Of a stretch of 64,000 bases of DNA, positions 51,425 to 60,592 are shown piece by piece (within the stretch, counting starts at the first letter, position 1; the number at the start of each line of letters is the position of its first letter). This stretch comes from Methylobacterium sp. E-065 (GTDB taxonomy: Bacteria; Pseudomonadota; Alphaproteobacteria; Rhizobiales; Beijerinckiaceae): positions 1 to 64,000 of the forward strand of contig NZ_JAKSYD010000128.1 of the NCBI RefSeq assembly GCF_022829605.1, read 5' to 3'. Both the position numbers and the translations under genes were made by a program. A model generated the notes under the pieces. It worked only from the letters and a program-made list of their open reading frames with translations, was not told the origin of the DNA and searched no databases.

Positions 51425-52401
51425 GCGCCTACGTCGAAGTCACCGACCTGCGCCGCCGGTTCGACGTCTCGAAACCCTGGCTCAACCGGGTGATCGAGCG
51501 CGAACCGCGGAAATTCCTCACGGCGGTGGACCGGGTCGGCTTCACGATCGAGAAGGGCGAGACCTTCGCGATCGTGGGCGAATCCGGTTCCGGCAAGTCG
51601 ACGGTCGCCCGGATGGTGGTCGGCCTGCTGCCGCCCTCGGCCGGCGAGGTGACGATCACCGGCGTGTCGATGACCGATCCGCGCCAGGCTGCGGCCCGGC
51701 GGCGCCTGCGAGCGCGGATCCAGATGATCTTTCAGGATCCCTACGCGTCCATGAACCCGCGCTGGCGGGTCGGAAAGATCATCGCGGAGCCGATCCGCGC
51801 CTTTAACCTGATCCAGGGGGAGGGGGCGATCCGCGCCCGGGTCGGCGAGTTGCTCGGCCTCGTCGGGCTCCACGCGGACGATTCGAAAAAATACCCGCAC
51901 GAATTCTCCGGCGGGCAGCGCCAGCGGGTGGCGATCGCCCGGGCGCTGGCGAGCCAAGCCGAGTTCCTGGTGGGCGACGAGCCAACCTCGGCGCTCGACG
52001 TGTCGGTACAGGCCCAGATCCTCAACCTGATGCGCGACCTGCAGGATCGGCTGGGGCTGACCTACCTGTTCATCTCCCACAACCTCGCCGTGGTCCGCCA
52101 CATGGCGACCCGGGTGGGGGTGATGTATCTCGGCCGCCTCGTGGAGGTCGCCACCGCGAAAGACCTGTTCGCGGCGCCCCGCCATCCCTACACGCGGATG
52201 CTCCTCGACGCGGTGCCCGACCTCGCCCATGTCGGCCGCGCCCGGGTGCCGGTCTCCGGCGAGATCCCGAACCCGATCGATCCGCCGCCGGGCTGCACCT
52301 TCAACCCGCGCTGCCCGCTGGCCAACGACCGCTGCCGCACCGAGGTACCGGCGCTGCTCGACGGCGTTGCCTGCCACGCCGTGCACGAGGGGCGGGCCTG
52401 A
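51421..52401 (+). CDS. Peptide ABC transporter ATP-binding protein (DppF type)
   Basis: A 326-residue second ATPase of the importer. Walker A is AIVGESGSGKSTVARM, the signature HEFSGGQRQRVAIARALA, and Walker B EFLVGDEPTSALDVSVQAQI. The C-terminal segment GCTFNPRCPLANDRCRTEVP is the family extension. GTG overlaps the upstream stop by four bases. It ends the operon; the convergent MEKHLA gene begins 10 bp further. Confidence 0.93.
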   Translation: MSAYVEVTDLRRRFDVSKPWLNRVIEREPRKFLTAVDRVGFTIEKGETFAIVGESGSGKSTVARMVVGLLPPSAGEVTITGVSMTDPRQAAARRRLRARIQMIFQDPYASMNPRWRVGKIIAEPIRAFNLIQGEGAIRARVGELLGLVGLHADDSKKYPHEFSGGQRQRVAIARALASQAEFLVGDEPTSALDVSVQAQILNLMRDLQDRLGLTYLFISHNLAVVRHMATRVGVMYLGRLVEVATAKDLFAAPRHPYTRMLLDAVPDLAHVGRARVPVSGEIPNPIDPPPGCTFNPRCPLANDRCRTEVPALLDGVACHAVHEGRA

Positions 52402-52411
52402 CGGGGCGCGG

Positions 52412-52855
52412 TCACGCGTCGCGCCACTCCGAAAACGTCGCCGCCTGCCCAACGGGCACGCCGTCACGCTCGAGCTGCCAGACCACCGCGCGCTCGATCC
52501 AGAAGCGCCGCCCGTCCTTGGCGATGCGCAGGCCGCGGTAGCCGCGGGTGAATCCGTCCCGGGTCACGGCGTCGAGCAGCCGCTGGCGCTCGGCCCGCTC
52601 GGGCGCCTCGGCCGAGAGCCGCGAGGGCAGGCCGACGAGTTCCTCCCGGCTGTATCCGAAGCAGGCCTGTGCGGCCCGGTTGGCGTAGACGAAGCGCGGA
52701 TCCGCGCCGCCGTCATGCGCCAGGACCGCGAACGGCGCCTGCCCGTAGAGCCACGCCGCGTCCGCACCTTCGGGCACAAGTGGCGTGCCCAGGCGCCGCG
52801 CGTACCTGTCGGTGAGCACGGCGAAGAAGTCCGGGTCGTGCGAGAGGTCGGTCAT
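52412..52855 (-). CDS. MEKHLA-domain (PAS-like) protein
   Basis: A 147-residue single-domain protein. The sequence follows the MEKHLA pattern: LYGQAPFAVLAHDGGADPRF, VYANRAAQACFGYSREELVG, LPSRLSAEAPERAER, the LLDAVTRDGFTRGYRGLRIA segment and the end GQAATFSEW. MEKHLA is a PAS-related domain proposed to sense light, oxygen or redox state through an unknown ligand. It is convergent with the peptide importer and seems independent of it. Confidence 0.85.
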   Translation of the reverse strand: MTDLSHDPDFFAVLTDRYARRLGTPLVPEGADAAWLYGQAPFAVLAHDGGADPRFVYANRAAQACFGYSREELVGLPSRLSAEAPERAERQRLLDAVTRDGFTRGYRGLRIAKDGRRFWIERAVVWQLERDGVPVGQAATFSEWRDA

Positions 52856-53485
52856 GGCGTGCCGAAAAGGGAGCGGCCCAAGCGGCCGCGGATCATGCGG
52901 ATGCAGTCAGACCCGGTTCGATCGCAGCGTGCAACGGCGATCCGCAACTGCGGCTGCTGACAAATACGCTTTCGTGAATACATCAAATGCATCCCAGATA
53001 TTTTGCTGCCGCACTCGTCTCCACAATTATTATAGACTATAAACTAGTTCAATAATTGTATTGATGTCTGATTTAGAATGTATCTCGTATTGGTTGGGCG
53101 GGTTGACGAACTTGCATCGGTGACGTTATAGCCCAATCAGTATCGGTGCTGCGACGGTCAGATCACCGAGGTTCCGTGGGCGCGGTTCATGGTCTTCAAA
53201 AAGATCATGGTCGAGCCGGGATTGATTTTATGCCGGTCTCGACCCGGGCGCTTCTCTTTCCACGCTCTTGAGCCGATCCGAGGGCCGGCGGCCGGCTTCA
53301 GGGTGTTCATAGTCTCGTCGTCATGAAGTCCGGAATACCATCCTCGAAGCGGCATCGCGCGTGCGCGAGTCGCCGAGCCGGGGCCGCCGTTCAAGCTCCG
53401 GGTCACGGCTGCCAAAATCCGCTGGATGGAGGCGGCGGTTCCGCGATGGCACGTCCGAAACACAGGCGATCGACAGGTGGGATGC
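52856..53485. other. Intergenic region, AT-rich in the middle, no recognised gene
   Basis: About 630 bp. The segment 52970-53060 is markedly AT-rich compared with its neighbours and could be a promoter region or an insertion scar. A minus-strand frame of 109 codons (53158-53487) has no familiar motif and no credible ribosome-binding site. Confidence 0.4.
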
Positions 53486-54187
53486 ATGGATCCTGAAGGA
53501 TCCGGGATCGAGCCCGGGACCTCGGCCCAGTCAGTCGTTCGGCCGCTGCGGATTCTTGCGATCGCCGTTCAGAAGGGCGGCACCGGCAAGACGACGCTGG
53601 CCGCCTCCCTGGCGGTGGCCGCCGCGGAGGCGGGCGAGCGCGTGGCCGCGCTCGATCTCGATCCGCAGAACTCCCTGGCTGGCTGGGGTGCTCTCCGGAC
53701 GGAGCGATCCGTCGCCGTCGATCGGGTCCAGCCCTGGGAGATCGGGCAGCTCCCGGCGATCCTGGACCAACTGGCCGAGCAGGGCACGACGCTCGCCGTC
53801 CTCGACACCGCCGGCAGCGCCGCGGGGCTGGCGCCGGCCCTGAAGGCAGCCGATTTCGCGCTGCTGCCGGTGCGGCCCTCGCGGCTCGACATCGTGGCGG
53901 CGCGCCCGACGCTCAAGGCGCTGGTCGATCTCGGCCTGCGCGGGCGGCTGGCCCTCGTGCTGAACCAGTGCCCGCCGCTGCCCTCGCCCCGCACCAGCGC
54001 CTATGCCGAGCAGCTGCACGGACTGGGCGTGCTGGCCGAGCCGAGCATCATCCACCGGGTCGACCACCAGGACGCCTTGGCGACCGGCCTCGGTGTCACG
54101 GAATACGCCCCCGGTGGCCCGGCCGCCGAGGAGATCCGGGCCCTGTGGGCCTGGATCGACGCGAAGATGCGGGCGACGGCGCACTGA
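53486..54187 (+). CDS. ParA-family ATPase
   Basis: A protein of about 233 residues of the MinD/ParA deviant-Walker type. It has the P-loop AVQKGGTGKTTLAASLAVAA with the signature lysine, LDLDPQNSLAGWG, AVLDTAGSAAG and LVLNQCPPLPSPRTS. No ParB gene or parS-like repeat is near, so it is an orphan ParA, perhaps for positioning a protein complex rather than for chromosome segregation. I chose ATG 53486, preceded by AGGTGGG; the frame is open to 53426. It abuts the convergent dipeptidase gene. Confidence 0.87.
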   Translation: MDPEGSGIEPGTSAQSVVRPLRILAIAVQKGGTGKTTLAASLAVAAAEAGERVAALDLDPQNSLAGWGALRTERSVAVDRVQPWEIGQLPAILDQLAEQGTTLAVLDTAGSAAGLAPALKAADFALLPVRPSRLDIVAARPTLKALVDLGLRGRLALVLNQCPPLPSPRTSAYAEQLHGLGVLAEPSIIHRVDHQDALATGLGVTEYAPGGPAAEEIRALWAWIDAKMRATAH

Positions 54188-54191
54188 GGCC

Positions 54192-55577
54192 TCAGCGCTG
54201 GCCGAGGGCCGCGAGGATCCGCGCCCAGGAGCGCGTGCCCTTGTGGAAGCTCGTCAGATCGTACTTCTCGTTGGGCGAGTGGATCCGGTCATCGTCGAGC
54301 CCGAAGCCGATCAGCAGGGTGTCGCGTCCGAGGATCCGCTTGAAATCGCCCACGATCGGGATCGAGCCGCCGGCCCCCACGGTGACGGCCGGCACGCCCC
54401 ATTCCTCGGCGAGCGCGGCCTTGGCGGCCCCGAGCTGCGGCATGTCGAACGGCAGGGTGATCGCCCGCGAACCCTTGTAGGTGATGACCTCGACCCGGCA
54501 ATCGGCCGGGATCCGTGCCCGCACGAAGGCCTCGAACGCCTCGGCCAGCCGCTTCGGGTCCTGATCGTCCACGAGGCGGAACGAGACCTTGGCCGAGGCC
54601 GTGGAGGCGATCACCGTCTTGGTGCCTTCGCCCGTGTAGCCGCCGATGATGCCGTTGGCGTCGCAGGAGGGGCGCGACTGCACCAGCTCGATCGGCATCC
54701 GCCCGCGCTCGCCCGCGGGCTCCTTGAGGCCGATCGGGCCGAGCAGCGTCTCGGGCGTCAGGCCGAGGCCGCGCCACTGCTCCAGAACCTCGGGCGGACG
54801 CTCGTGGACGCCTTCGTAGAAGCCTGTGAGGGTCACCCGCCCGTCGTCATCGTGTAGGTCGGCGATGATCTTGGACAGCACGTGGATCGGATTGCGCGCC
54901 GCCCCGCCGAAGAAGCCCGAATGCAGGTCGCGATCAGCGCAGGTCACGATGACCTCGAAATAGGCAAGGCCGCGCAGCGACGAGGTGATGGCCGGGGTGG
55001 TGCGGTTCCACATGCCGGTGTCGCAGACCAGCACCACGTCGCAGCCGAGTCTTTCTCGATTGGCCGCGACCCATTCGGGCAGGCCCTGCGATCCGCTCTC
55101 CTCCGCGCCCTCGATCAGGATGGTGACGCCGCAGGGCAACTCGCCGTTCATCGCGATGGTGGCCCGGCATGCCTCCACGAAGGTCATCACCTGCCCCTTG
55201 TCGTCGGAGGCGCCACGCCCGACGATCTTTTTTCCGCCCTGCCCGTCGTCGGCGATGTGCGGCTCGAAGGGCGGCGTCGTCCAGAGGTCGAGGGGATCGA
55301 CCGGCTGCACGTCGTAATGGCCGTAGAACAGGACGTGCGGCGCCCCGGGCTTCGGCTTGTGAGCCAGCACCACCGGGTGGAGCGAGGTCTCCTCCACGGA
55401 GGTCTCGAAGCCCAGCGCCGTGAGATCCTGGGCCAGCCAGGCGGCGGCCTCCCGGCACGGGCCGGCGAAGGCCGGATCGGTGGAGATCGACGGGATCCGC
55501 AGGAAGGCGAACAGCCGCTCCAGGGCGTTCTCCAGATCGGCGTCGATGTCGTTGAGGATCGCGTCGAGCGCGGCCAT
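54192..55577 (-). CDS. M20-family dipeptidase
   Basis: A 461-residue zinc metallopeptidase. It has the metal-binding motifs HVLFYGHYDVQPVDPLDLW, VGRGASDDKGQVMTFVEA, LIEGAEESGSQGL and VLVCDTGMWNRTTPAIT, with a lid domain around DLHSGFFGGAARNPIHVLSK. The C-terminus has PNEKYDLTSFHKG. Length and motifs match the bacterial dipeptidase/carnosinase-like (CNDP) branch that cleaves dipeptides in the cytoplasm. It is convergent with parA and could use products of the peptide importer encoded further left. Confidence 0.92.
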   Translation of the reverse strand: MAALDAILNDIDADLENALERLFAFLRIPSISTDPAFAGPCREAAAWLAQDLTALGFETSVEETSLHPVVLAHKPKPGAPHVLFYGHYDVQPVDPLDLWTTPPFEPHIADDGQGGKKIVGRGASDDKGQVMTFVEACRATIAMNGELPCGVTILIEGAEESGSQGLPEWVAANRERLGCDVVLVCDTGMWNRTTPAITSSLRGLAYFEVIVTCADRDLHSGFFGGAARNPIHVLSKIIADLHDDDGRVTLTGFYEGVHERPPEVLEQWRGLGLTPETLLGPIGLKEPAGERGRMPIELVQSRPSCDANGIIGGYTGEGTKTVIASTASAKVSFRLVDDQDPKRLAEAFEAFVRARIPADCRVEVITYKGSRAITLPFDMPQLGAAKAALAEEWGVPAVTVGAGGSIPIVGDFKRILGRDTLLIGFGLDDDRIHSPNEKYDLTSFHKGTRSWARILAALGQR

Positions 55578-55656
55578 CGGGGGCTCCGGGGTTTGTTCGC
55601 AGCACGAGGGTTAGCCGAGGCGGGGCAGGGGCGGCAATGTCGGGCGGCGGATGGAT

Positions 55657-55812
55657 TGGCTCTGGAGCCGCTGCACGGCGCGTCTCGTGCTGGATCCGGG
55701 TCGCATTCCGCTGTCGCTGCATGCGCCCGCGAGAGGGCGCCGCGCTTCATGTTGCACTGTCCCCTTTCCCGGGCAGGTGAAGCGAAGCGGAGCCTGATCC
55801 GAGATCCAGCAC
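55657..55812 (-). repeat. Dispersed repeat, copy A (inverted relative to copy B)
   Basis: On the minus strand this 155-bp stretch reads GTGCTGGATCTCGGATCAGG and continues through CCGGGAAAGGGGACAGTGCA, a GCGGCGCC segment, CGCATGCAG and GCGGAATGCGAC. The same order of blocks occurs on the plus strand at 59758-59915. No coding function is evident. The two copies flank the molybdenum oxidoreductase operon in opposite orientation. Confidence 0.7.
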
Positions 55813-55924
55813 ACGAATCCGCAGCCACAGCCGTCCGATCCGAGACCGAGAATCGCTGCCCCGGAACGGGCGCGGATTGGAACGGTTGTCGACAGAGCCC
55901 GCCGCCCCGCACCGTGGACACGCC

Positions 55925-56449
55925 ATGCGCCTTGAGAACCAGCCGCCCGTGTCGGCGGATACGCCCATTGGCATCACGCTCACGATCAACGGGCAGCGGC
56001 GCGAGCTTCAAGTCGCCCCATGGACTACGTTGCTCGACCTTCTGCGCGAACGGCTCGACCTGACCGGCACCAAGAAGGGTTGCGACCACGGACAGTGTGG
56101 CGCCTGCACGGTTCTGGTGAATGGCACCCGGGTCAATTCCTGCCTGACCCTCGCCGTGATGAAGGACGGCGCCGAGATCACCACGGTGGAAGGCCTCGCC
56201 GGCCTCGGCGACCGGGCAGGCAGCAACGCCCTCCACCCGATCCAGGAGGCGTTCATCGAGCACGATGCCTTCCAGTGCGGCTACTGCACCCCGGGCCAGC
56301 TCTGCTCGTCGGTCGGCCTGATGAACGAGGGCCATGCCCATACGCGCGATGAGATCCGCGAAGCGATGAGCGGCAACATCTGCCGCTGCGGGGCCTACAC
56401 CAACATCGTCGACGCCATCGAGGACGTCATGCAGGGAGGCGCCCGATGA
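55925..56449 (+). CDS. Aldehyde oxidoreductase 2Fe-2S subunit (PaoA/YagT-like)
   Basis: A 174-residue iron-sulfur subunit of a xanthine-oxidase-family molybdoenzyme. The plant-ferredoxin-like cluster has GTKKGCDHGQCGACTVLVNG. The second cluster has FQCGYCTPGQL and NICRCGAYTNIVDAI. I chose ATG 55925 (MRLENQPPVSADTPIGITLT); the frame opens earlier at 55877. Escherichia coli PaoA has a Tat leader, which is missing here, so this complex may be cytoplasmic. The next gene overlaps by four bases. Confidence 0.88.
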   Translation: MRLENQPPVSADTPIGITLTINGQRRELQVAPWTTLLDLLRERLDLTGTKKGCDHGQCGACTVLVNGTRVNSCLTLAVMKDGAEITTVEGLAGLGDRAGSNALHPIQEAFIEHDAFQCGYCTPGQLCSSVGLMNEGHAHTRDEIREAMSGNICRCGAYTNIVDAIEDVMQGGAR

Positions 56450-57453
56450 ACCGCTTCGATTACGTCCGCGCAGGCACGGTGGCGGAGGCGGTGCAGGCCT
56501 TCGGGGCCGGGGCCCGCTTCATCGCGGGCGGCACCAACCTGATCGACCTGATGAAGTACGACGTCGAGAAGCCGGGCCGGCTGATCGACATCACCCGCCT
56601 GCCCCTCGACAAGATCGAGGCTCACGGGAACGGCCTGCGGATCGGGGCGCTCGCCACAAACGCCAAGGTGGCCTACGACGACCGCGTCGCGGAGCGCTAT
56701 CCGCTGCTGCGCAACGCCATCCTGGCCGGCGCTTCGGCGCAGCTGCGCAACGCGGCCTCCACCGGCGGCAACCTGCTCCAGCGCACCCGCTGCTACTACT
56801 TTTACGACACGGCCACCGCCTGCAACAAGCGCGAGCCCGGCTCCGGCTGCCCGGCAATCGGCGGGATGAACCGCATCCACGCGATCTTCGGGACGAGCGA
56901 GAACTGCATCGCCACGCATCCCTCCGACATGTGCATCGCGCTGGCCGCCCTGGAGGCCACCGTGCAGGTGAGCGGGCCGCAGGGCGACCGCTCGATCCCG
57001 TTCTCGGAGTTCCACCGCCTGCCGGGCGACACGCCGGAGACCGACACCAACCTCGCCCCCGGCGAGATCATCGTCGCGGTCGACCTGCCGGAGAGCCGCT
57101 TTCCGCAGCACTACACCTACCTGAAGCTGCGCGATCGCCTGTCCTACGCCTTCGCGCTGGTCTCGGTGGCGGCGGCCTTGGAGCTCGACGGCGACACGGT
57201 GAAGACTGCGCGCCTTGCGCTCGGCGGCGTCGCCCACAAACCTTGGCGCAACCGCGAGGCCGAGGCCCTGCTCGAAGGCAAGCCCGCCACGCGCGAGAGC
57301 TTCCAAGCGGCGGCCGACCTGATCGTCTCCGAGGCGCAGCCCCAGTCGGAGAACGGCTTCAAGATCGATCTCGCCCGGCGGGCCATCGTGCGCGGCCTCG
57401 AACAGGCCGCTGCCGGCACGCCCCAGTCGCTCAGCGACAAGCGCATCCAGTAG
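56446..57453 (+). CDS. Aldehyde oxidoreductase FAD subunit (PaoB/YagS-like)
   Basis: A 335-residue flavin subunit. The FAD-binding pattern is complete: GARFIAGGTNLIDLMKYDVE near the start and RNAASTGGNLLQRTRCYYFY. Four cysteines in the segment RTRCYY, TACNKREPGSGCP and SENCIATHPSDMC match the extra 4Fe-4S cluster found in PaoB-like subunits. The C-terminal domain has YLKLRDRLSYAFALVSVAAA. It overlaps the 2Fe-2S subunit gene and lies 7 bp before the molybdenum subunit gene. Confidence 0.9.
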   Translation: MNRFDYVRAGTVAEAVQAFGAGARFIAGGTNLIDLMKYDVEKPGRLIDITRLPLDKIEAHGNGLRIGALATNAKVAYDDRVAERYPLLRNAILAGASAQLRNAASTGGNLLQRTRCYYFYDTATACNKREPGSGCPAIGGMNRIHAIFGTSENCIATHPSDMCIALAALEATVQVSGPQGDRSIPFSEFHRLPGDTPETDTNLAPGEIIVAVDLPESRFPQHYTYLKLRDRLSYAFALVSVAAALELDGDTVKTARLALGGVAHKPWRNREAEALLEGKPATRESFQAAADLIVSEAQPQSENGFKIDLARRAIVRGLEQAAAGTPQSLSDKRIQ

Positions 57454-57460
57454 GCCCGCC

Positions 57461-59728
57461 ATGACCGACACCGCAAGCCCCCAGACCTTCAGCTCCACCG
57501 GCCGCGACACCTTCGTGGGCACCCCGCGCAGCCGCATCGACGGCCCCGCCAAGGTCACCGGCCTCGCCAAATACGCGGGCGAGTTCGCCGCCCCCGGCCT
57601 CGCCTATGGGTACGTGGTATCGAGCGCCATCGCCAAGGGCCGGATCATGTCGATCGACGCGACCAAGGCCGAGGCAGTGCCGGGCGTCCTCAAGGTGCTC
57701 ACTCACGAAAACCGGCCGCGCACCGCGTGGCGGGACAAGAACTTCCAGGATCAGGTGGCGCCCCCTGGCTCGCCGTTCCGCGCGCTCTACGACGATCTGA
57801 TCGCGTTCAGCGGCCAGCCGGTCGCCCTGGTGGTGGCCGAGGATTTCGAAACGGCGCGCTACGCCGCATCACTGGTCCACGTGACCTACGCGGCGCAGGA
57901 GCCGGGGACCGACCTGGGGGACCTGCGCGGCACCGCCTACGACCCGCCGGGCAAGCGCCAGGGCATCAAGCCGCCGCCGAAGCCCTGGGGCGACGCCGAC
58001 GCGGCTTTCGACAGCGCACCGGTCCGCGTGCAGGGCGCCTACAGCCTCGCCGACGAGCACCACAACCCGATGGAGCCGCACGCCTCCACCGTCGTTGTGG
58101 AGCAGGACGGGACCTACACGGTCTACGACAAGATCCAGGGCGTCTCGAACAGCCACCAGTATCTCACCAACGTGTTCGGCCTGAAGCCCGATCAGGTGCG
58201 GGTGCTCAACCCCTATCTCGGCGGCGGCTTCGGCTCGGGCCTGCGCCCGCAATACCAGCTGTTCCTGGCGATGCTGGCCGCGCAGGAGCTCAAGCGCTCC
58301 GTCCGCGTGACCCTGACCCGCGACCAGATGTGGAGCTTCACCTACCGGTCCGAGGCGCTGCAGACGATCGCGCTCGGCGCCGAGCCGGACGGAACCCTGA
58401 CGGCTCTGCGGCACGACGCCGTTCAGGGTACCTCGCAGTACGAGGATTACCAGGAGGTCGTCGTCAACTGGTCGGGCGTCCTGTACAAATGCGACAACGT
58501 CGCCCTGGGCTACCGGCTGGTGAAGCTCGACACGCCGACCCCGGGCGACATGCGCGCGCCCGGCGCGGTCACCGGCGTGTTCGCCATCGAAACCGCCATG
58601 GATGAACTCGCCTACGCGACCGGCATGGACCCGATCGCGCTGCGGCTGAAGAACTACGCCGAATCCGACGCCACCGCCGAGGGCAAGCCGTTCGGCTCGA
58701 AGGAGCTGCGGCGCTGCTTCGCGCTCGGCGCCGAGCGCTTCGGCTGGGCGAAGCGCAAGCCCGAGCCGCGCACCACCCGCGAGGGACGGGAGCTGGTCGG
58801 CTGGGGCGTGGCCACCGGCATCTGGGAATCGATGATGATGCAGTCGAGCGCCATCGCGACCCTGACGCCGGACGGCCGCCTGACGGTCGGCAACTCCACC
58901 GGCGACATCGGCACCGGCACCTACACGATCCTGACCCAGATCGCTGCCGATACCCTCGGCCTGTCGATGGAGTCGGTCACCACCAAGCTCGGCGACACCC
59001 GCCTGCCCGAGGCCCCGGTCGCAGGCGGTTCATGGACGGCGGCCTCCTCGGGCACCGCCGTGATGAAGGCCTGCCGCAAGGTCGGCGAACAGGTGTTCAA
59101 GCTCGCCCGCGCGATGGAGAACTCGCCGCTCGCCAATGTCGATTTCGACCGGGCGGTGTTCGCGGACGGCCGCATTTCGGTCGCGGGCGATCCCGGTCGC
59201 AGTGTTGCCCTGGTGGAGGTGCTGCAGGCGGCAGGCGTCGACAAGGTCGAGGCGGTCGAGGAGGCTGGCCCGGACAAGGACTTCAATCAGGCCTACGAGG
59301 CCTACACCCATTCTGCCATCTTCGCCGAGGTGAAGGTCGACGAAGAGTTGGGGCAGGTCCGGGTGACCCGCATCGTCTCGGCGATCGCGGCTGGCAAGAT
59401 CCTGAACCCGAAGACGGCGCGCAGCCAGATCCTCGGCGGCGTGGTGATGGGGATCGGCTCGGCGCTGGAGGAGGAGTCGATGCTCGACCACCGGATCGGC
59501 CGGTTCATGAACCACAATCTCGGCGAGTACCATGTGCCGGTGAACGCCGATATCTACGACATCGACGTGATCTTCGTGGACGAGGAAGACAAGGCGAACC
59601 CGCTGGGCGTGAAGGGCCTCGGCGAGATCGGCATCGTCGGCACCGCGGCGGCGATCACCAACGCGGTGTTCCACGCCACCGGCAAGCGGGTGCGCCACTT
59701 GCCGATCACGGTCGACAAGCTGCTGTGA
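57461..59728 (+). CDS. Aldehyde oxidoreductase molybdenum subunit (PaoC/YagR-like)
   Basis: A 755-residue molybdopterin-cytosine-dinucleotide subunit of the xanthine-oxidase family. Landmarks are NPMEPHASTVVVEQDGTYTV, LGGGFGSGLRPQYQ, MRAPGAVTGVFAIETAMDEL, DIGTGTYTILTQIAADTL and the end VKGLGEIGIVGTAAAITNAV with the catalytic glutamate. It oxidises aldehydes to acids with electrons passing through the iron-sulfur and FAD subunits. No maturation chaperone of the PaoD/XdhC type is adjacent. The whole operon is enclosed by copies A and B of a dispersed repeat. Confidence 0.9.
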   Translation: MTDTASPQTFSSTGRDTFVGTPRSRIDGPAKVTGLAKYAGEFAAPGLAYGYVVSSAIAKGRIMSIDATKAEAVPGVLKVLTHENRPRTAWRDKNFQDQVAPPGSPFRALYDDLIAFSGQPVALVVAEDFETARYAASLVHVTYAAQEPGTDLGDLRGTAYDPPGKRQGIKPPPKPWGDADAAFDSAPVRVQGAYSLADEHHNPMEPHASTVVVEQDGTYTVYDKIQGVSNSHQYLTNVFGLKPDQVRVLNPYLGGGFGSGLRPQYQLFLAMLAAQELKRSVRVTLTRDQMWSFTYRSEALQTIALGAEPDGTLTALRHDAVQGTSQYEDYQEVVVNWSGVLYKCDNVALGYRLVKLDTPTPGDMRAPGAVTGVFAIETAMDELAYATGMDPIALRLKNYAESDATAEGKPFGSKELRRCFALGAERFGWAKRKPEPRTTREGRELVGWGVATGIWESMMMQSSAIATLTPDGRLTVGNSTGDIGTGTYTILTQIAADTLGLSMESVTTKLGDTRLPEAPVAGGSWTAASSGTAVMKACRKVGEQVFKLARAMENSPLANVDFDRAVFADGRISVAGDPGRSVALVEVLQAAGVDKVEAVEEAGPDKDFNQAYEAYTHSAIFAEVKVDEELGQVRVTRIVSAIAAGKILNPKTARSQILGGVVMGIGSALEEESMLDHRIGRFMNHNLGEYHVPVNADIYDIDVIFVDEEDKANPLGVKGLGEIGIVGTAAAITNAVFHATGKRVRHLPITVDKLL

Positions 59729-59757
59729 GGAGCGGGGTTGGAGCCGCTTCGTGGCAC

Positions 59758-59915
59758 GTTGTGGGCTGGGTCTCAGATCAGGTTCCGCTGACGCTCAACC
59801 TATCCGGGAAAGGGCGGCGCAAAATGAATTGCGGCGCCTTCTCCCAGGCGCATGCAGGATCAGCTGAATGCGACTCGGGACCCGGCGCAAGGACACGCCG
59901 CACAGCGGCGCTCTC
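59758..59915 (+). repeat. Dispersed repeat, copy B
   Basis: This stretch contains the blocks TCTCAGATCAGGTTCCGCT, ATCCGGGAAAGGGCGGCGCA, TGCGGCGCCTTCTCCCAGGC and CATGCAGGATCAGCTGAATG in the same order as copy A on the other strand (55812 down to 55657), at roughly two thirds identity. It ends nine bases before the EamA-type gene, so it may carry that gene's promoter. Confidence 0.7.
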
Positions 59916-59924
59916 TGAAAACCC

Positions 59925-60362
59925 GTGAGCCACCTGCTGCAATCCTGGCGCTTCTGGGCGCTCGCCGCCGCAGGGTTCGCGGCGCTCACCGCGATCCTCG
60001 CCAAGCTCGGCGTGTCGGGCGTCCCGTCGGATGTTGCGACCTTCCTGCGCACGGCGGTCATCTTGATCTTCGCCGGCCTGATCGTGGTCGCCTCCGGGCA
60101 GGCGAGTGGGCTTGCGCAGATTTCTGGCCGCAGCCTCGTGTTCCTGATCCTGTCCGGGCTCGCCACCGGAGCGTCATGGCTCTGCTATTTCCGGGCGCTG
60201 TCGCTGGGCGATGCCGCCCGGGTCGCGCCGCTGGACAAGCTCAGCGTCGTGCTGGTGGCGATCCTCGGGACGAGCCTGCTCGGCGAAACGCTCAGCCTCG
60301 CCGCCTGGACCGGCGTCGCTCTGATCGCCGCCGGGGCCGCCCTTGTCGCCTCCGGCTGGTGA
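59925..60362 (+). CDS. EamA-type small transporter (DMT superfamily)
   Basis: A 145-residue membrane protein with four or five helices (WALAAAGFAALTAILAKLGV, FLRTAVILIFAGLIVVASGQ, FLILSGLATGASWLCYFRAL, and LAAWTGVALIAAGAALVASG). It is one EamA repeat, half the size of a normal DMT permease, and should work as a dimer. The segment LSLGDAARVAPLDKLSVVLV is typical of this half-length group. The start is GTG and the gene follows repeat copy B directly. Confidence 0.85.
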   Translation: MSHLLQSWRFWALAAAGFAALTAILAKLGVSGVPSDVATFLRTAVILIFAGLIVVASGQASGLAQISGRSLVFLILSGLATGASWLCYFRALSLGDAARVAPLDKLSVVLVAILGTSLLGETLSLAAWTGVALIAAGAALVASGW

Positions 60363-60427
60363 CGTCGCACACCGATCCGTTAACCCGACCGGCGCATTCT
60401 GGCGGTGCCTCGTGCAAGGGGACCGCC

Positions 60428-60583
60428 ATGGATTGGCTCTACCGCGGCTTCGAGACGTCGCTCCTCGGTCTCGCCCTATGTCTCGGCCTCGCGGCCTGCC
60501 TGACGCTGGGCGCCGACAGGCCGCCAAGCGGCGCGCTCGCGATCACGCTGCCGATGCTGACGGTGACCGCCCCCGCGCCCTGA
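60428..60583 (+). CDS. Small hypothetical membrane or lipoprotein-like peptide
   Basis: A 51-residue peptide with one hydrophobic segment ending in LGLAAC (TSLLGLALCLGLAACLTLGA), either a lipobox or a single membrane span. AAGGGGA lies about eight bases before the ATG. No family is recognised. It sits between the EamA-type gene and the convergent GST gene. Confidence 0.45.
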   Translation: MDWLYRGFETSLLGLALCLGLAACLTLGADRPPSGALAITLPMLTVTAPAP

Positions 60584-60592
60584 AGCGATCCG

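Noticed and set aside
53486..54187. Chromosome or plasmid partition locus
   Set aside because: No ParB gene or parS-like repeats are adjacent; treated as an orphan ParA-like ATPase.
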